Source of the DNA: Lingula anatina
Taxonomy: Eukaryota > Brachiopoda > Lingulata > Lingulida > Lingulidae
DNA: 64,000 nt
Reading direction: 5' to 3'
NCBI RefSeq assembly: GCF_001039355.2
Contig: NW_019773681.1
Coordinates: 89,576-153,575 of the forward strand
Shown in pieces: positions 10,373 through 22,394 of this stretch (position 1 is the first letter of the stretch; each line of letters opens with the position of its first letter). A model generated the notes under the pieces. The model was not told the DNA's origin, did no database searches, and saw only the letters and a program-made list of their open reading frames with translations. Made by a program: the position numbers and the translations under genes.

Positions 10373-11307
10373 AAGAACAAAGAATGTAAAAAATATGAAC
10401 ACGTTTGTCTCATTAACTAGTTGGAAGGCTTCTCTATCAGTATGACAAAGTTTGTTAAGAATAACATTGATAACCATTCTTAGACCAACTGAGTCAACAT
10501 GTAGGCCTCTCTCATAAGGGACTGGTAATTACTGCGGTTTAAATGCAGCAATCGGTCCAGTCTAAACCTGCAAAATTTTGGATCAAACTCTCTGAATGAC
10601 GAAACAATATATATTGGAGACTAGATTGTACGAGTGGCAGGTTTCAAATGCAGGCACATATACTGTTTTGGCTCATCTGTGTGAAGAGTGTTTTTAAAAA
10701 ATCTACCAAATGTCTATTTTCCTCTACCAATTTGTGCGTATGCATTTATTACAGAATGATTGGAGTACCAGTATATAAAGCATCATTGATGACAAGATGT
10801 TTTGTAGTGATTGTGCCGTTTCCTGTAATATGATAAAAGAAACGGAGACTGGTGTACAACGAGCATTATTCAATAGAATACTTTTTATAGGACTGTGAAA
10901 ATGAACAGTTGTTCATCAGACGTGATTATTCTGAAGAGTAATTAAAAAATCTCCGAATATTTGTTCATGAAAAAATAGAATGAAAAAGACTGTGGGCCAC
11001 TATGTTTTCGACGAGATCAATTGAAAAATTATCGGCATTTTGATTAAATAATTAAAATTATCTCAGTTTCATTTAATATTCTGTTTATGTACAGACACGC
11101 GTGTCATCTTATTTGGGTGAGAATGATTTTGCAAATGCAAATGGTTGTTTGTCTATGGAGTAGCATATTCATAATTGAAATAGAGAGGGGGAATATAACA
11201 CAATAACACAGGTCATCAACACAGTGAACTTGACCTCAAACATTTATTTATTTATTTCCTTTAATGGTAAAATAATCCTGCGGTCATGTGATAAAGGAAA
11301 ATTCCAC

Positions 11308-12489
11308 TCATAAGAGAATTTCAGACCAACTGTCTGCAGGGGGCATCCCGCAAACTAAAAAAAAAAGTTAAAATGAGACACCATTAAAATATTATAAAAC
11401 ATAAGTTGTCTGTTAACGGCTGAATATGAGGTAATAGAACTGTTTATTTATTTTTTTTTTTTTCAAAGTAAAATGCACTGTATTTATACTTTTATTGATG
11501 GGGAAATGTAATCTTTGAGAAGATTAATAAATTGCACCCATCACAAATTTTAATGGCACCCACTGATTGATTGATTATTGATCCGGATCACCACTGAAAA
11601 ATAATCACCTCTAAGTTAATCCATTTCTCACCTACCCTGAAAATTTCATCAAAATCCGTCCATAACTTCTTTAGTTAGGTTGATGATTGTTTATTGATTA
11701 TTGATTGACAATTGATCTGGATCACCACAAAAAACTAATCATCTCCTCCTTGACCCACTTCTGACAGTTCCGAAAATTCTCATCAAAATAATCCCATAAG
11801 TTTTTGAGTTATGTTGATGACAGACATACAAACAAACAGACAGACAAACAGGGGTGAAAACATACAAACTAACAAACTGCTACAGCACCAAGTCACAACT
11901 TAAAAAATGTAAAAGCACACACACACACACACCCACAACAATTTCACGGACTGTGACTGTTCCTTCATACCTCCAGTCTGTTCCATTGCCACATACTTCT
12001 TTTCTCCCATACATGGGTCCGAAGAAATACGGTTTAACAAGCTAGCAACGTCGCTGGGACTGAAGCACATGTACCGGCTCCAGAGGTGGTATGTGTTCTC
12101 GCCAAGTTCTGGGTAGTATTGGCGGCTCAATACGAAGTGACCATCTGTTTCTATAACAGTATCGTAGAACATCATGGTCCCATCTGAAAGGATGGAAATG
12201 CAACTAGATTTAAAGACAAGGTATCTCAAGTAATTGGTTGAAATTATCAGGATAAATAAATTTTGAGGAAGGAGAGAAATGTCAGAAAATGCAATTATTC
12301 ACAGAGCCCAGACTTCCACCAAAGTACCACAGTGGGAATGATAATTAATCAAGCAGCGACTTTATAAAAATAATATAAGCTATTAAATAATTAATAAACT
12401 CAATTATCACTATCAATTAATAAATCAAATCTTAAATACGGTCAAATAGATACTTAGCCAGTTTAACGTAAGTATATGACCACAAAAGG

Positions 12490-12535
<46 letters not shown>

Positions 12536-13581
12536 GCTGATGATGATGATCTTGAACAAAATTCCAAATGTCACCGGAAAGTCTTCTCTAGTTAAAAACT
12601 TCTTTTCAGCCTTTTTCAGTGGGTTTTCCAGAAACTTACCGTCTTTTACGGCTACAAGTACTCCCGGTTGTTCTGTTTGAAAATACGTAAAGTTATATAC
12701 GTCGCACGTGTTCTCGTTTGACCAGCTGTAAAACAGAACCAAGGCTGAGTGCTAGCTGATTTTGCTTGGTTATTTGCTTTCAATAGTTTCCAGTAATTGG
12801 CGTTTCTAAAAAAGCTCCATTTACGAAACCGTGTGTCTTACTTTTTTGTGCCACCATAGAACTAACCAGGGCGCCATTGGATACTCAAATGCGCCACACT
12901 GGACGCTCGAGATCAGAGTCCCATTACTTGAAAGCATCGCGCATTGCGAATAACGGTATCACACAGAGGCTACAATGTATTATGTGGGGCGAGTATGGGC
13001 GAGTTGTGGAATCGAGACGCTTGATGTTTGGGAATATTAGACAGGTATAAACTAGTTTAATGGAATTATTTCCATTTAATTATTATTATGCGTAGCGTCA
13101 GATAGGACAAGGATACGTGTTAAGTCGGTCCTGGTTTGATATAAAAATTAATCTTTCCACCGGAATATTCGTCTAAGGAAGCAAAACAAATCTGACATGA
13201 AATACACGGTTACTTTCTCCTGTTTTGCTTAAGTCTAATTCGTTTCATAAGTGAAAACAACCAGGAAAATCTCACTCTATAAATTGTGTCAACTTCTTTT
13301 TGGATACTCACTTGTCTGCTATAATTTCAAAGCCTACTGTTCTGAAATCTCGTTTAGTATCACGCTACGGAGTTGCGAAGAATTGTCTCTACATCGGTTC
13401 ACCTGCGTTGTTCTTACCTTCTAAACCTGTGCATTCTAAAGCCAGGGCCGCCGTTTTTCCCATCCAGGTAGGTCACATTTAAACCAGCGTTCTGCAGATA
13501 TCTAGACTCGTTGTGTGTAGAGAGCAGGGTGACCACCAACTCCCACCAAATTCCATTTAACTTATAATAATAATAATAATA

Positions 13582-13623
<42 letters not shown>

Positions 13624-13928
13624 ACAAATGTCTCAAATGTCAGACATTTTGAACTCGGTTAATGGCTTCGTATTTAATAATTTTTTAGATTTTGAATTAA
13701 GACGGAGAATATCCGGTTTTAAAAGAAACAGGCATTTAAACTAAACTATGCAAAGACCTAACATGCATAACGCAGTATACCCTTTAATGGACGTACCTTA
13801 CTCATATCAAGATCCGCGATAGGATCAAGGTTGCACTGCTCAGGAAATGGCATAAGTCTGGCCTTTTCCCTTGACGACACCAAGATAACCACACTGCAAG
13901 CAACCGTTAGAAACAGTAACCTGTACAT
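11308..13928 (-). CDS. Lipocalin-like secreted protein, copy C (complete)
   Basis: Exons on the minus strand: 13797..13928, 13418..13560, 12640..12725, 11971..12183, 11308..11354. They total 621 bases (206 residues plus TGA) with phases identical to copy B. Exon 1: signal peptide MYRLLFLTVACSVVILVSS, then FPEQCNLDPIADLDMSK. Exon 2: LNGIWWELVVTLLSTHNESR, with a possible N-glycosylation site (NES). Exon 3: SWSNENTCDVYNFTYF. Exon 4: YDTVIETDGHFVLSRQYYP, YHLWSRYMCF, LNRISSDPCM. Exon 5: VCGMPPADSWSEILL. B and C are close paralogues and share promoter sequence. Intron 4 contains a dispersed repeat (11560-11880), and introns 1 and 3 contain (ATT)n tracts. The lipocalin family call is inference. Confidence 0.85.
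11560..11880. repeat. Dispersed AATTTCATCAAAATC repeat family, copy 1
   Basis: Two tandem half-units begin ATTGATCTGGATCACCAC, continue with GAAAATTTCATCAAAATCCG, a TTTTGAGTTATGTTGATGAC-type segment and a CAAACAAACAGACAGACAAA tail, and end in GGGTGAAAACATA. The same family recurs at 19900-20250 and 21895-21975, where the end includes CCTCCTTGGCGGAGGTAA. It lies in intron 4 of lipocalin-like copy C. Confidence 0.7.
12489..12535. repeat. (ATT)n microsatellite in intron 3 of copy C
   Basis: A perfect trinucleotide tract of about 15 units. The paralogous position in copy B (about 7073-7095) has only a short imperfect ATT stretch. Confidence 0.9.
13563..13621. repeat. (AAT)n/(ATT)n microsatellite beside exon 2 acceptor of copy C
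   Basis: Trinucleotide tract abutting the exon 2 acceptor of copy C (13560/13561) on the intron side, as in copies A and B. Confidence 0.9.
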
Positions 13929-14004
13929 TTTGCTGCTATGAGATGCACACGTATTTAGGCAGTAGCACGTAGATGAGCTTACAATAATTGATAACTGTGA
14001 GCTG

Positions 14005-14018
14005 CAATAAATAGTGCC
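14005..14018 (-). promoter_or_regulatory. TATA-like core promoter of lipocalin-like copy C
   Basis: GGCACTATTTATTG on the minus strand, identical to the copy B motif and at the same distance (about 80-90 bases) from the ATG. Confidence 0.35.
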
Positions 14019-15827
14019 TCGATAGCCTGCTTTCTCGGGACAGAACAATAGAGCAGCTGCGCTATCATATTTTCGGTACTTGTGCGCTTAACTCAGCCGT
14101 CTTTTCATACAAATACAAATCGTATATTTCCGACCCTTGACAGTTCGACCTTGACAGGGATAACCAATTACATGGTTTCTTTTAATAAACTTTGGTTAAT
14201 GAGCTAATAGTATCATTCCTTTCAACAGTTCCCCATCTGCCCATTGGATGTGACTCGGCCAATGTCAACCTTCATTAACCCGCCCCCAACCAATGCAGTT
14301 GGACTAATGACACAATCCAATTCAATTTGCGCAGCTCCTTATTCCGTAGTTTTGATCCAGAACAGAGCAAAGTGTAAGTCGTCGCGTTAAATCAAGCAAA
14401 GATACTAAGATCACACAGTGCAAGATAATAAAACAATGTTTTTTTAAGAATACGCTTGTCCTTATTAAGAAAAACATCGTTTGGCGACTTCAGAGCAAAT
14501 TACAGAATACAAAATCACTCTCAGAAGAGGATATATAACAGAGTTATATAGAGTCTAGACGCATCATTGTTTATCTGAAAATGAAATAAAAATACATATT
14601 GGAAATTGGATAATTGCAGTTGAAAGTTTGAAATGCAGGCACATTTACTGTTTACATTAACGTGTGTCTGACACGTTCGTGTGAAGGCTGCTTTTTTAAT
14701 TGCATGATTTGCTTCCCCACAAAACATATTCGACAAAACATTTACCTGCAGCAATTAAGTTAGTCAAGGTTTGTGAAGCTATAACAACGATAAAAAAGGT
14801 AGAGTCTCCCTTTTTTCTGTTGTAATGTTTTAATGTTCTCCATACATTATTTTAATAATTATTCAAAAATAATTTTAATAATTATTAGAAAATTATTTTA
14901 TAATAGTACTATATGCACTGCGGGTGGGAGTGTTAAGAACACGCAAAACAGAATAATTATTTCAAACAGTATTTTACCACCAGTAAATGTTTATCCTGAA
15001 ATATGTATTTATGAAGAGTGAAATAAAATGTCACTATTGATTAATGCATTGTTCGTGTGCTGTAGGAAGATTAACATGTTTAGAATCCCCATTAGTATTA
15101 ATTGTCTATGTAAGGGTTGAATTGAAACCACAAAGTTTTTAACTGTAAAATAAGACTTCATTCATGCTGTCAAAATCGACATTTGATAATTATAAACGTT
15201 AAGTAGACTTAAGTTCCTATTCATCGCACTCCAATCACCGCGGTTTACATTATACGGCTGGCCATGTTTTGCTCTGATACAGACTGGGTGTTGATGCTCT
15301 CGCTTCCCTGGGGAGGATACAGCCCAGCTGAGGTATAAGGTATGAGGCCCTGAAAGCCAGCAAAGGAACAATTTCTTTCAGTGCCAGACCAGGAAATTTT
15401 TCCCCTGCTTCAACCGCTAAGTGCTAAGTGCCAAAGCGGGGAGACAGCAGGTATTGTTTATGAAGGACTCCTTTGTTTCCAAACGGGGTCTAACCCAAGT
15501 CCTCTCACTGCTGAGGCAGACCCTACCCGTCAGGTCCAGAGGAAAGCATGAAACACAAAGGTCCCTGTGTCCTTGTTATATTAGCTTAGAAGGTCCCTCT
15601 CTCCATTAATCAAGATACTAAGCTAGTACAGTAAATACATTGTAAACAACCCATTAAAAATATGTGAAATTGTATTATACCACCAAAACAGCGGTTTTGC
15701 AATTTTTCTGGAATCTGTGCTTGCCATCAGACCACGTGACATCCATAAATGGCTGCCCATTTGTAATAATCTCTTAAGGGATTATTTTTAAAAATTAGAA
15801 AAAAAATGACTCACTTTGAATGTCAGA

Positions 15828-15882
15828 AACTCTAGTGGCGTTGTAATCCCTTAAATTGTTAAATCAAACGCCACTAGTTTCA
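15828..15882. repeat. Short inverted repeat (hairpin or MITE remnant)
   Basis: GAAACTCTAGTGGCGTT is followed about 20 bases later by its near reverse complement AACGCCACTAGTTTC. It marks the point where paralogy with the region upstream of copy B ends. Confidence 0.5.
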
Positions 15883-17206
15883 GATAGTATACATTGTACC
15901 AATAAGAAATCTGTTGAGTTTCGTTTAATTATTTTTCGAAAATGACATTTTTACAAATATTTTCTACTTATTTTTTATGCTTTAAGCACTCTAGGGTAAA
16001 AATGTCCATTTTATGACAAGAATGTTTCTCTGTTGTCTGAAAAATTAAAGGGGCTTATAAAGGAAAATATTCAAGTTTAGTGAATCAATATTTTCACAAG
16101 ATTGCAGGCAGTGCATCTACAGAAGGCACATGAAGCTCTGTTCTGTTTAGAGTAATTTTGATGCGGTTTGATTTGAACCAACTTTTGTAGAAATAACTTC
16201 TTCGTTTTATCTAAATTGTCAAAAAAAATTATTGCAATTTCAGACATATTTGAGTTTACTTCAAATTCCGTGTTTTGCTGAATTAGATATCAACGTCACC
16301 ACTGATGTTGTATGTAATGTATTATTAGCCTATAAATTAATTTACAAGATGGTCGCCGAGCCTAATGAAGACATATATATACTGAACAACAGCTATAAAA
16401 ACTTATTTTTACAGTGTAGTTTATTTTGAAAAAAAGAATCATGTCACTTCTCAGGTACAGTAAAATAATTTTTATTCCCACGAATGGACTAACCGACAAG
16501 TTTCAGACCATTGGAATCTGTACAAGATTGTCGCAAATGCCCTTTTAGAAGTAATCACTTCCTACGGTGGCCACTGTGTAACGTGATGGTGCATAACAGA
16601 CATGTAAAAAGATTTTTTACTGCTAGGTGTTGATTTATATTGTTCAATATACATGAAGGTATTTTATAAATTCAAAATGTCATCAGCGACAAAATGAATG
16701 CTATTCACAAATATGTTTCCAAAATTTACATCATATTTTTCTTCATTCTAGCCCTAACGAAAAATATAACGATTGGATACCCTGTATCGTATACAGATTA
16801 TTAGTACCATCCCTACACAACGTGAAAAAAATATACCAAAGAAACAACCTCAATCGCTTGGGAAGCAAGAAGGCTTCAAATCTGCGCTTTTTGAGCATTT
16901 TGGTCGCATATTTGACTTACTTTTTTCCCACCAGACCCAGATGCATAGAACGTAAGCATAAAATATCTGTGAAGATATAATTTTGTCGGAAGAAAAAAAC
17001 GAAACTGACATATTTCTATGAGCTATACTATTTGAATCATTATGGTGGTATTTGATCGAGTTCATTGGCACTTATTTGACCCCAAGTGCTTGACGACTAA
17101 ACAAAGAAGTATTTAAGATAGCATTTCTGCTTTAATTATATCTTGATTCAGAACACATTTTATTAATATCGACTGCAAGTGATGGAGAGATTCAGATGTT
17201 TGTCTT

Positions 17207-17246
<40 letters not shown>
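17207..17246. repeat. (GA)n microsatellite
   Basis: A perfect dinucleotide tract of about 20 units, just downstream (minus-strand sense) of the stop codon of lipocalin-like copy D. It may fall in the 3' UTR. Confidence 0.9.
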
Positions 17247-17251
<5 letters not shown>

Positions 17252-17341
17252 ATGCAACAGAAAGTCTATTTATCTCATGAGATGATACAATAACATGAAC
17301 ACAATTGATCTTTCGGTCTCGTAAGTACGACATAATTTCCC

Positions 17342-18366
17342 CTACTGAAGTATCTCGGACCAACTGGCAGCAGGGGGCATCCCGCAAACTAAAAATAAAT
17401 AAAAAACAAGACGCTGCAGATTAAAAAAAGAGGGGCCATAAAATATCGTAACTGTAATGTATTCGTCTGTGGGTGTTTGTAAGTCTAGTGAAAGGTGGAA
17501 TGAAGTTGATTTAGAAACTTCTCATTCGATTTTCTGTGAACATTGTAAATTATTTATATAAAATATATCCTACTGAGCTTAAATTCGATCGTTGCTTGAG
17601 ACCCAAGTGTTGGTAAGATAATTGAATAGTAATTCATCCACTAACTCAATATTGTAGCACACCAAGTCACACCTAGCATGATTTTGTAGCACGCCCTCGG
17701 TCACAACTAGCACAATATTAACTAACACTATTACACCGATAGTGCCTACTCTTACATACCAGTAGAATGTTCCATTTCTACATACTTCTTTTCTCTCAGA
17801 CATGGGTCTGAAGAAATACGGTTCAAAATTTTAGCGACGTCTCTAGGGTTGAAGCACATGTACTGGCTCCAGAGATGGTACGTGCTCTCGTCAAGATCCG
17901 GGTAGTAATCACGGGTCATTATAAAGTGACCATCTGTTTCAATAATATAACTATAGTACATAAAGGTCCCGTCTGAAAAGATGAAAATATAACAGAAACA
18001 ATAATATTACATATTATATGTAAAATCATTTTCAACAAATGTTGCTTTTTTGCATGATATAATTATTTAGGGGGGAAAGAATATATAGTGTTAACGAATT
18101 CAACTGAATCACGATAACTTAAAATGATTGAGGTTTAAGGTGGAAAGAAAGACTTTAGAGCACTATTAGACCACGGATCCCCCACCAATGCAAAATTTAT
18201 ATTAATAAAGTGGAGATGATTATGGAATATTTGAGCACTGAATTCCATTGAAATTATCACTATAATTGCAAGCGTACAGCGCAACCTCCCTAATGACAAA
18301 TGTAAATGTTTTTACAATGATTTTAGAGGTACATTTTAACCGAGCATTGGCGGAGCGTGGATTTCC

Positions 18367-18409
<43 letters not shown>

Positions 18410-20580
18410 AAAAAACACTTCTACTAGTTTGTTTAAGTCAAAATGACAAGGAAACCCGAAAAATCTCCCTTTGTCCTTTGGCATTTCTCTCAGTTATACA
18501 ATTTGAAATCACAAAGTGTCATTTTTTTTTCTTGCATCAAAAATTGGCTTCAAATGCATCTTTAAAATACTGCACCGGCATAAGGACACCCGGATAAAGC
18601 TTAATTAGTAAATGGACAGAACTCTTAGAATGCAGGCTTTAATTATGATTCATTCATTTATGTGATTATTATTATTATTATTATTAGCATTAGCATTGGA
18701 CCAACCTGAGTTTAAAAGATTGCTGGGAACTCTCCCCTATTATCAAGATTTTCGTATGTTTCCAGAAATTCTCTCAAACATTGAGTAGGCTACATTGCAA
18801 AAACTCACCGTCCTTTGTGGCAGCAAGCACTCCTTCCTCTTCCGTTGGTAAAAATGTGAATTCAAGTTCGTCACATGTGTCCTCGTTAGACCAGCTGAAA
18901 AACAAGGGAGTGCATAAAAGTTATTATTGGCTAATGACTTCTTCTATCGCCCAGTGACATAAGTGACGTACAATCCACTAGCAAAAAAAAAGTGTCACGT
19001 CTACCGCTTTTCTGAAACTTGCTACAAGGATACTCACAGCTTTAATTTATTGCATAATAAGTAGCAAATAGATCATCGAGCTAACTGGGTATGTGAGTAG
19101 CCATTGAAATACTCCAACACCAATTTACTTTAAAATATGCGGCTCCTAAGTGTCAGAGATATATTTTTTACTAAGCGGTTGACATGGGACTGCCATTCTG
19201 ACCAGCCAAATTGCCATGAGATTGGAGTATTTCAGGAAAACCATTCATAGGGTTAGACAACATCATAGCCAAACAGCATTCGAACAAGATTGCCTGGGAA
19301 AGGCCGACCAAAGAAAACCATGCACACCCAGAAAAGAAGGAATGCCAACACGCCTTCCTGGTAAAAAAAACGTTTCATGACATTTAGGAGCTTGACTGCT
19401 ACATTTCTGAGGTGAAATCTAGGGACTAAAACCGAGGCCCTATGGTTTTAACTGTGGATCGATCAATTTCAGAGGGGATTTTCACTAAATTGCTTTCAAA
19501 TTAAGCGGCTTAAATGTCTGTCACGCCTACTCAAGCCGCTAGGGGATAATTCATTATCGTTTAGAAGCAGCTTCAGTTGGCCTGCCAGACATCTGGGCTG
19601 CTTAAGCTGAAAGCAATTTAGCGAGAAACCCCTTTGAGATAGTTCGATCCTGTTAGATCAATCTAGGTTTGGGAACCCAGTCCTAGTTTAATTTTACTCT
19701 GAGTCGTATTTTCCTAATGCTCTGTTCTTACCTTCTAAATCTCTGCATTCTTACGGCGGGTCCTCCAGCCAGTAAAGTCGCATTAAAAGCGTCGTTCTTC
19801 AGATACCTTGACTCATTGTGTGTAGATAGCCGGGTGATGACCAACTCATACCACATGCCATTTAACTGATAGTAATTATAATGACTTCTTAAAAATCACT
19901 CGGGGAGAGCGACCTCTTTCAAAAAAATAACTAAATTAATTTATGTATCATCACCAAAATCTTATCATTTTGGCCCATTTGTGACCTGTCCTGAATAAAT
20001 AATTATGAATTATCAACAAAATCTAATAATTTCTCCCTTGGTCCTTTTGTGACCTATCATGTAAATTTCATCAAAATCTGTACAAAATTACTTAACATCA
20101 ATTAATTAACCTTTTAATTATTTTTCATTGCCAAAATTTAATCATTTCTTCTTTGGCCCATTTGTGACCTATTTTGGAAATTTCATCAAAATCAGCTCAT
20201 TACTTTTTCCGTAATGCTGTTCACAGACAAACAAACCCACTAACGACAACATCTAGGGAATAATAATAATAATAATAATAATAGTTAATGTCTCAAACTA
20301 TAAGGTCTCAATTGCACGTTCATATTTCATAATATTCTCGTCGGATTTGGGAAGAATAGACATTTAATGTTAATTTCAATTAATTCTTATCTAAAGACCC
20401 TTTAAAGATTTAACTCACATAATATCTCTTTGAGGCACTTACCGGTAACTTATGCCTATCAAGATCCGCCATTGGACCAATGTTACACTTTTTAGGAAAA
20501 GGCATAAGACTGGTCTTTTTCCATGACGACACAGAGGTCATCAAACTACAAGCAGTCAAAAGGAGGAGAGACCCCGCCAT
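17342..20580 (-). CDS. Lipocalin-like secreted protein, copy D (complete, most diverged)
   Basis: Exons on the minus strand: 20443..20580, 19732..19865, 18809..18894, 17760..17972, 17342..17388. They total 618 bases (205 residues plus TAG). Exon 1 (signal peptide MAGSLLLLTACSLMTSVSS, then FPKKCNIGPMADLDRHKLP) is two codons longer than in A-C because the donor has moved. Exon 2 (LNGMWYELVITRLSTHNESR) is three codons shorter. Exon 3: SWSNEDTCDELEFTFL. Exon 4: YSYIIETDGHFIMTRDYYP, YHLWSQYMCF, LNRISSDPCL. Exon 5: VCGMPPAASWSEILQ. G-x-W-Y-E is closer to the classical lipocalin motif than the W-W-E of A-C. All five shared Cys are conserved. It is probably the oldest branch of the array. Confidence 0.85.
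18371..18408. repeat. (CA)n microsatellite in intron 3 of copy D
   Basis: A perfect dinucleotide tract of about 19 units inside an intron. Confidence 0.9.
19456..19650. mobile_element. MITE (~195 bp) in intron 2 of copy D
   Basis: The two halves are inverted repeats over about 65 bases. The left half has GGATCGATCAATTTC, CTAAATTGCTTTCAAATTAA and GCGGCTTAAATGTCTG. The reverse complement of the right half has GGATCGAACTATCTC, CTAAATTGCTTTCAGCTTAA and GCAGCCCAGATGTCTG. There is no coding potential. It lies between exons 3 and 2 of the gene and is absent from the equivalent intron of copies A-C. Confidence 0.75.
19900..20250. repeat. Dispersed AATTTCATCAAAATC repeat family, copy 2
   Basis: Three imperfect half-units of about 90 bases, each with TTTGTGACCTATC and AATTTCATCAAAATC-type motifs, ending in a CAGACAAACAAAC tail. 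It lies in intron 1 of lipocalin-like copy D, while copy 1 of the family is in intron 4 of copy C, so they are independent insertions. Confidence 0.65.
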
Positions 20581-20628
20581 ATTGCTGTTGTGAGATCCAC
20601 ACGTATCAAGGAAATGGCAGTCTGTGTT

Positions 20629-20647
20629 ATAATCGAAAAGTATAGTA
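20629..20647 (-). promoter_or_regulatory. Possible core promoter of lipocalin-like copy D
   Basis: On the minus strand, GGTACTATACTTTTCGATTA lies about 50-65 bases upstream of the ATG, at roughly the place of the TATA-like motif of the other copies. It is less well conserved. Confidence 0.25.
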
Positions 20648-21894
20648 CCACGGTAGACGGCTAACTTGGGTCTTGCAGTTCAGACCATACGTCGGATGAG
20701 CAATATGGCGCCTGCTCCATTATAACGAGTACGTCTTTTTATAAGTTAATGTTGTAATTCGGGTCTCTATAAAAATGTCCTCAGAATTCAAGCAAGCCAA
20801 TCATATGGTTTCTTTTTACTGGTTAAGGGCAGAACAGCCAATGGCGACATTCCGTTCAATACTTCATCAACCGACCGATTGATGTCACCCTGCTAGGTTA
20901 AACCTCGTTTCGAAATGACTCCACCCCCAGCCATTTTGTTCGAGCTGACAACATCTTTCATTTAAAATAACCCCGCCCATTTCTGTCCTGTCGATCCATA
21001 TTCCAAACAAATTTAAGTCAAAATGCGGTAATTTCAACAAAAACTTAAAAAGAAACATATTGCATACATAGAGGAAACAGGACCCGCATCACAAACAAAA
21101 CGCTACAAGTTGCCATGTTTTCACACGCCAATATTAGAACTTTCCGGTGTGTTATGATGCCGGCACTGTATAATTGAACTGGTTTGTTTCCGTTTCTCTG
21201 CAACTTCTGGTTCGAAGTCTATAAGTAATATGTGTACGTCTTTTCCTAAACTATCCAGATAATCTGTTAACAGAATTATCACTTCGGTAAGAAAACAAGA
21301 ACAAAGAATCTACAAACAACTAAGGACACGTTTTTCTCGGAAATAAATAGGGAGTATTTTCCATCAGCATTTGTATATGTGTTAGAAACACATCGATAGG
21401 TATTTTCAGAGAAAAGTTAACACAAATCTGGTAACTGCTGCTGTGGTAAGTCATCTGCTGGCCAGGTCTAGACTATGTTTCTTATCAGAAACTGTAGATA
21501 AAATATGAAACATATGTTTGAAATAGGGTAGTTCCAATGCCAAGATTGACATGCAGGCACATATACCGTTTAATCAAAATGCGTACCAGTATGTGTAAAG
21601 GCCCATGTTAAACCCACATCACTCACCATAGAAATTCAACAAAGCATTTATGTTTTACCTGCAAAAATTAAGTGGTAAACAGCTACTGCAGAAGAGGTTG
21701 ATTTGACTACCAGAACACTAATAACACTATGTAGTGTCTGTGTTGTTTCAAATGAGAAAAAAGTAGATAGATGTGTTCCAGACATCATTAAATAGGACAG
21801 AACATGTGGAAGACAGATGCTAATTCACAACAATATAATTGCAGCAGTATTAGTAACTGTGTAGCCCAAACATTCATTCACGTACAAATAATAT

Positions 21895-21975
21895 TAATAG
21901 GATACTAAGAACAATAACAAACAAACACACAAACAAACAAACAAGGGTGAAAACATAACCTCCTTGGCGGAGGTA
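21895..21975. repeat. Dispersed AATTTCATCAAAATC repeat family, 3' end only
   Basis: CAAACAAACAAACAAGGGTG, GAAAACATAACC and CCTCCTTGGCGGAGGTAA. The terminal segment can fold (CCTCC-TTGGC-GGAGG). It matches the end of the repeat at 11560-11880. Confidence 0.6.
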
Positions 21976-22002
21976 AAAACCACGTTTGTGGGCTCTGACA
22001 AG

Positions 22003-22012
22003 ATTATTATTA

Positions 22013-22050
<38 letters not shown>
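22003..22050. repeat. (ATT)n microsatellite
   Basis: An almost perfect trinucleotide tract directly after the dispersed repeat end, suggesting the tract grew from the element's tail. Confidence 0.85.
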
Positions 22051-22394
22051 ATGAGCGGGGACATTCGCTGAATGCAATCACTTTAACAGTTTACTCGTCC
22101 TACTGGCGTTGAGTACAACAAATAAATGCTAGGCCCAGTTTTATAAAGCGTCTTTATCAGAGTATCTTCGAGCATTTATCGGGGGATGTGGCTATCCAGT
22201 TGAATACCCTCTATCCAGGATATAAACTCCCTCAACCCCCCCCCCCCCCACACACACACACACACATAGACATACACAGACTGCCTTAAGAAAGACAGAA
22301 AACGTAATTGTCACCGGAACTCCTAGACGCATCTGTATTTGCCATGGGGTGGCTATTGGACATGAGACCTGTTGTTCTAGGTTGATCCTGATAA

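Larger units (their letters stand above)
8572..11307. other. Intergenic region between copies B and C
   Basis: Contains the copy B promoter region, the inverted-repeat element (8922-9470), a relic exon 2 (9772-9916), a second copy of the conserved ORF-like block (10002-10223) and an (AAAT)n tract (10316-10372). From 11107 the sequence resumes homology with the region just downstream of the 2.1-kb element near 5902. No intact gene seen. Confidence 0.6.
14019..17341. other. Intergenic region between copies C and D
   Basis: The proximal part has conserved CCAAT pentamers (near 14240 and 14259), and 14400-15010 matches the region upstream of copy A. A less AT-rich stretch at 15230-15610 of unknown origin follows. 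The block near 15715-15830 matches 9535-9650 and then breaks at a small inverted repeat (15828-15882). From 15890 to 17160 it is AT-rich with no gene I can support. A (GA)n tract lies at 17207-17246. Confidence 0.5.

Noticed and set aside
15230-15610. Less AT-rich stretch with short frames on both strands, possible exon or SINE
   Set aside because: No splice-compatible frame, domain or clear pol III B box (only a degenerate GGGTCTAACCC); left unassigned.
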